DNA from: Smittia aterrima
Lineage: Eukaryota; Arthropoda; Insecta; Diptera; Chironomidae
Length of the DNA stretch: 64,000 nt
Assembly: GCA_033063855.1 (NCBI GenBank)
Contig: CP093829.1
Coordinates: 16,957,537 to 17,021,536 of the forward strand
Direction: 5' to 3'
A model generated the notes under the pieces. That model made no database searches. It was not told the DNA's origin and was given only the letters and a program-made list of their open reading frames with translations. This document shows positions 63,677 through 64,000 of the stretch, one piece after another; position 1 is the first letter of the stretch; every line of letters starts with the position of its first letter. Both the position numbers and the translations under genes were made by a program.

Positions 63677-64000
63677 CTATGACTGATTCACCTGCCATAC
63701 GATCAAATAGCTTTTGTCACCACGATTCTCGATCGTCTCGTTTGGTTGTAGTACAATGCTTGTCTCCATGTCGCCATCGCCTGTGGAAATAATCAGATCA
63801 ATTGATTAATCAAAGGAATTGAAAGTAAATAAACGAAACAGTTCATGCAACAGATGGGATGATGCAGTGTGAGGCAAACTAAGGACAAAGCATGTGCCAG
63901 TTGGATAATATAAATCGTGTGACGCAAATCATAATCAAAAGCTACTCAACTACAACAAACAAAATGTTTTACCTTTCGAAGCTTTCTCATAGTGATGCGC
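63677..64000 (-). CDS. C-terminal end of an unidentified gene (runs off the right edge)
   Basis: Two exons are visible: 64000-63973 (incomplete 5' side) and 63780-63677, joined by a 192-nt GT-AG intron in phase 1. They read AHHYEKASK, then GDGDMETSIVLQPNETIENR, then GDKSYLIVWQVNQS and stop. The composition and clean splice sites support a real conserved protein, but I do not recognise the family from this fragment. Confidence 0.65.

Overview
This is nuclear DNA from an insect, most likely a nematoceran dipteran with a compact genome (a chironomid-like midge is my best guess). The evidence is AT-rich sequence, GT-AG introns often only 45-70 nt long, dipteran-style exon layouts for tyrosine hydroxylase and JIP1, and one gene in which both Met and gce of flies would be merged. 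I rebuilt the genes by hand from splice sites and reading phase. Every complete multi-exon model closes in frame.

Layout, left to right: 1-1.4 kb no gene seen. Mks1 (-, ciliary transition zone) at 1428-2935 with a perfect RFX X-box just upstream. Trh (-, tryptophan 5-hydroxylase, serotonin synthesis) at 3201-5294 with a TATA+Inr core promoter. Aplip1/JIP1 (+, JNK scaffold and kinesin adaptor) at 7012-8766. Met/gce (-, juvenile hormone receptor, bHLH-PAS) at 10761-20737 with two alternative 5' coding exons. About 8 kb without a gene. ple (+, tyrosine 3-hydroxylase, dopamine synthesis) at 29065-34895 with two acidic cassette exons. An orphan repeat-bearing membrane protein (-) at 35623-36543. 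A RERG/RASL-like small GTPase (+) at 37434-40878. About 19 kb with almost no recognisable coding sequence. Pdhb (-, pyruvate dehydrogenase E1 beta) at 59972-61322, divergent from a MATH-BTB gene (+) at 61803-63030. The C-terminal two exons of an unidentified gene (-) run off the right edge.

Functionally the notable feature is that the rate-limiting enzymes for serotonin (Trh) and dopamine (ple) lie within 32 kb of each other, with the juvenile hormone receptor gene between them. No CRISPR, tRNA, rRNA or intact transposon was seen. The most novel-looking items are the orphan membrane protein next to ple, the SPAR-repeat tail on Trh, and a three-frame coding-like mosaic near 44.5-45.1 kb.
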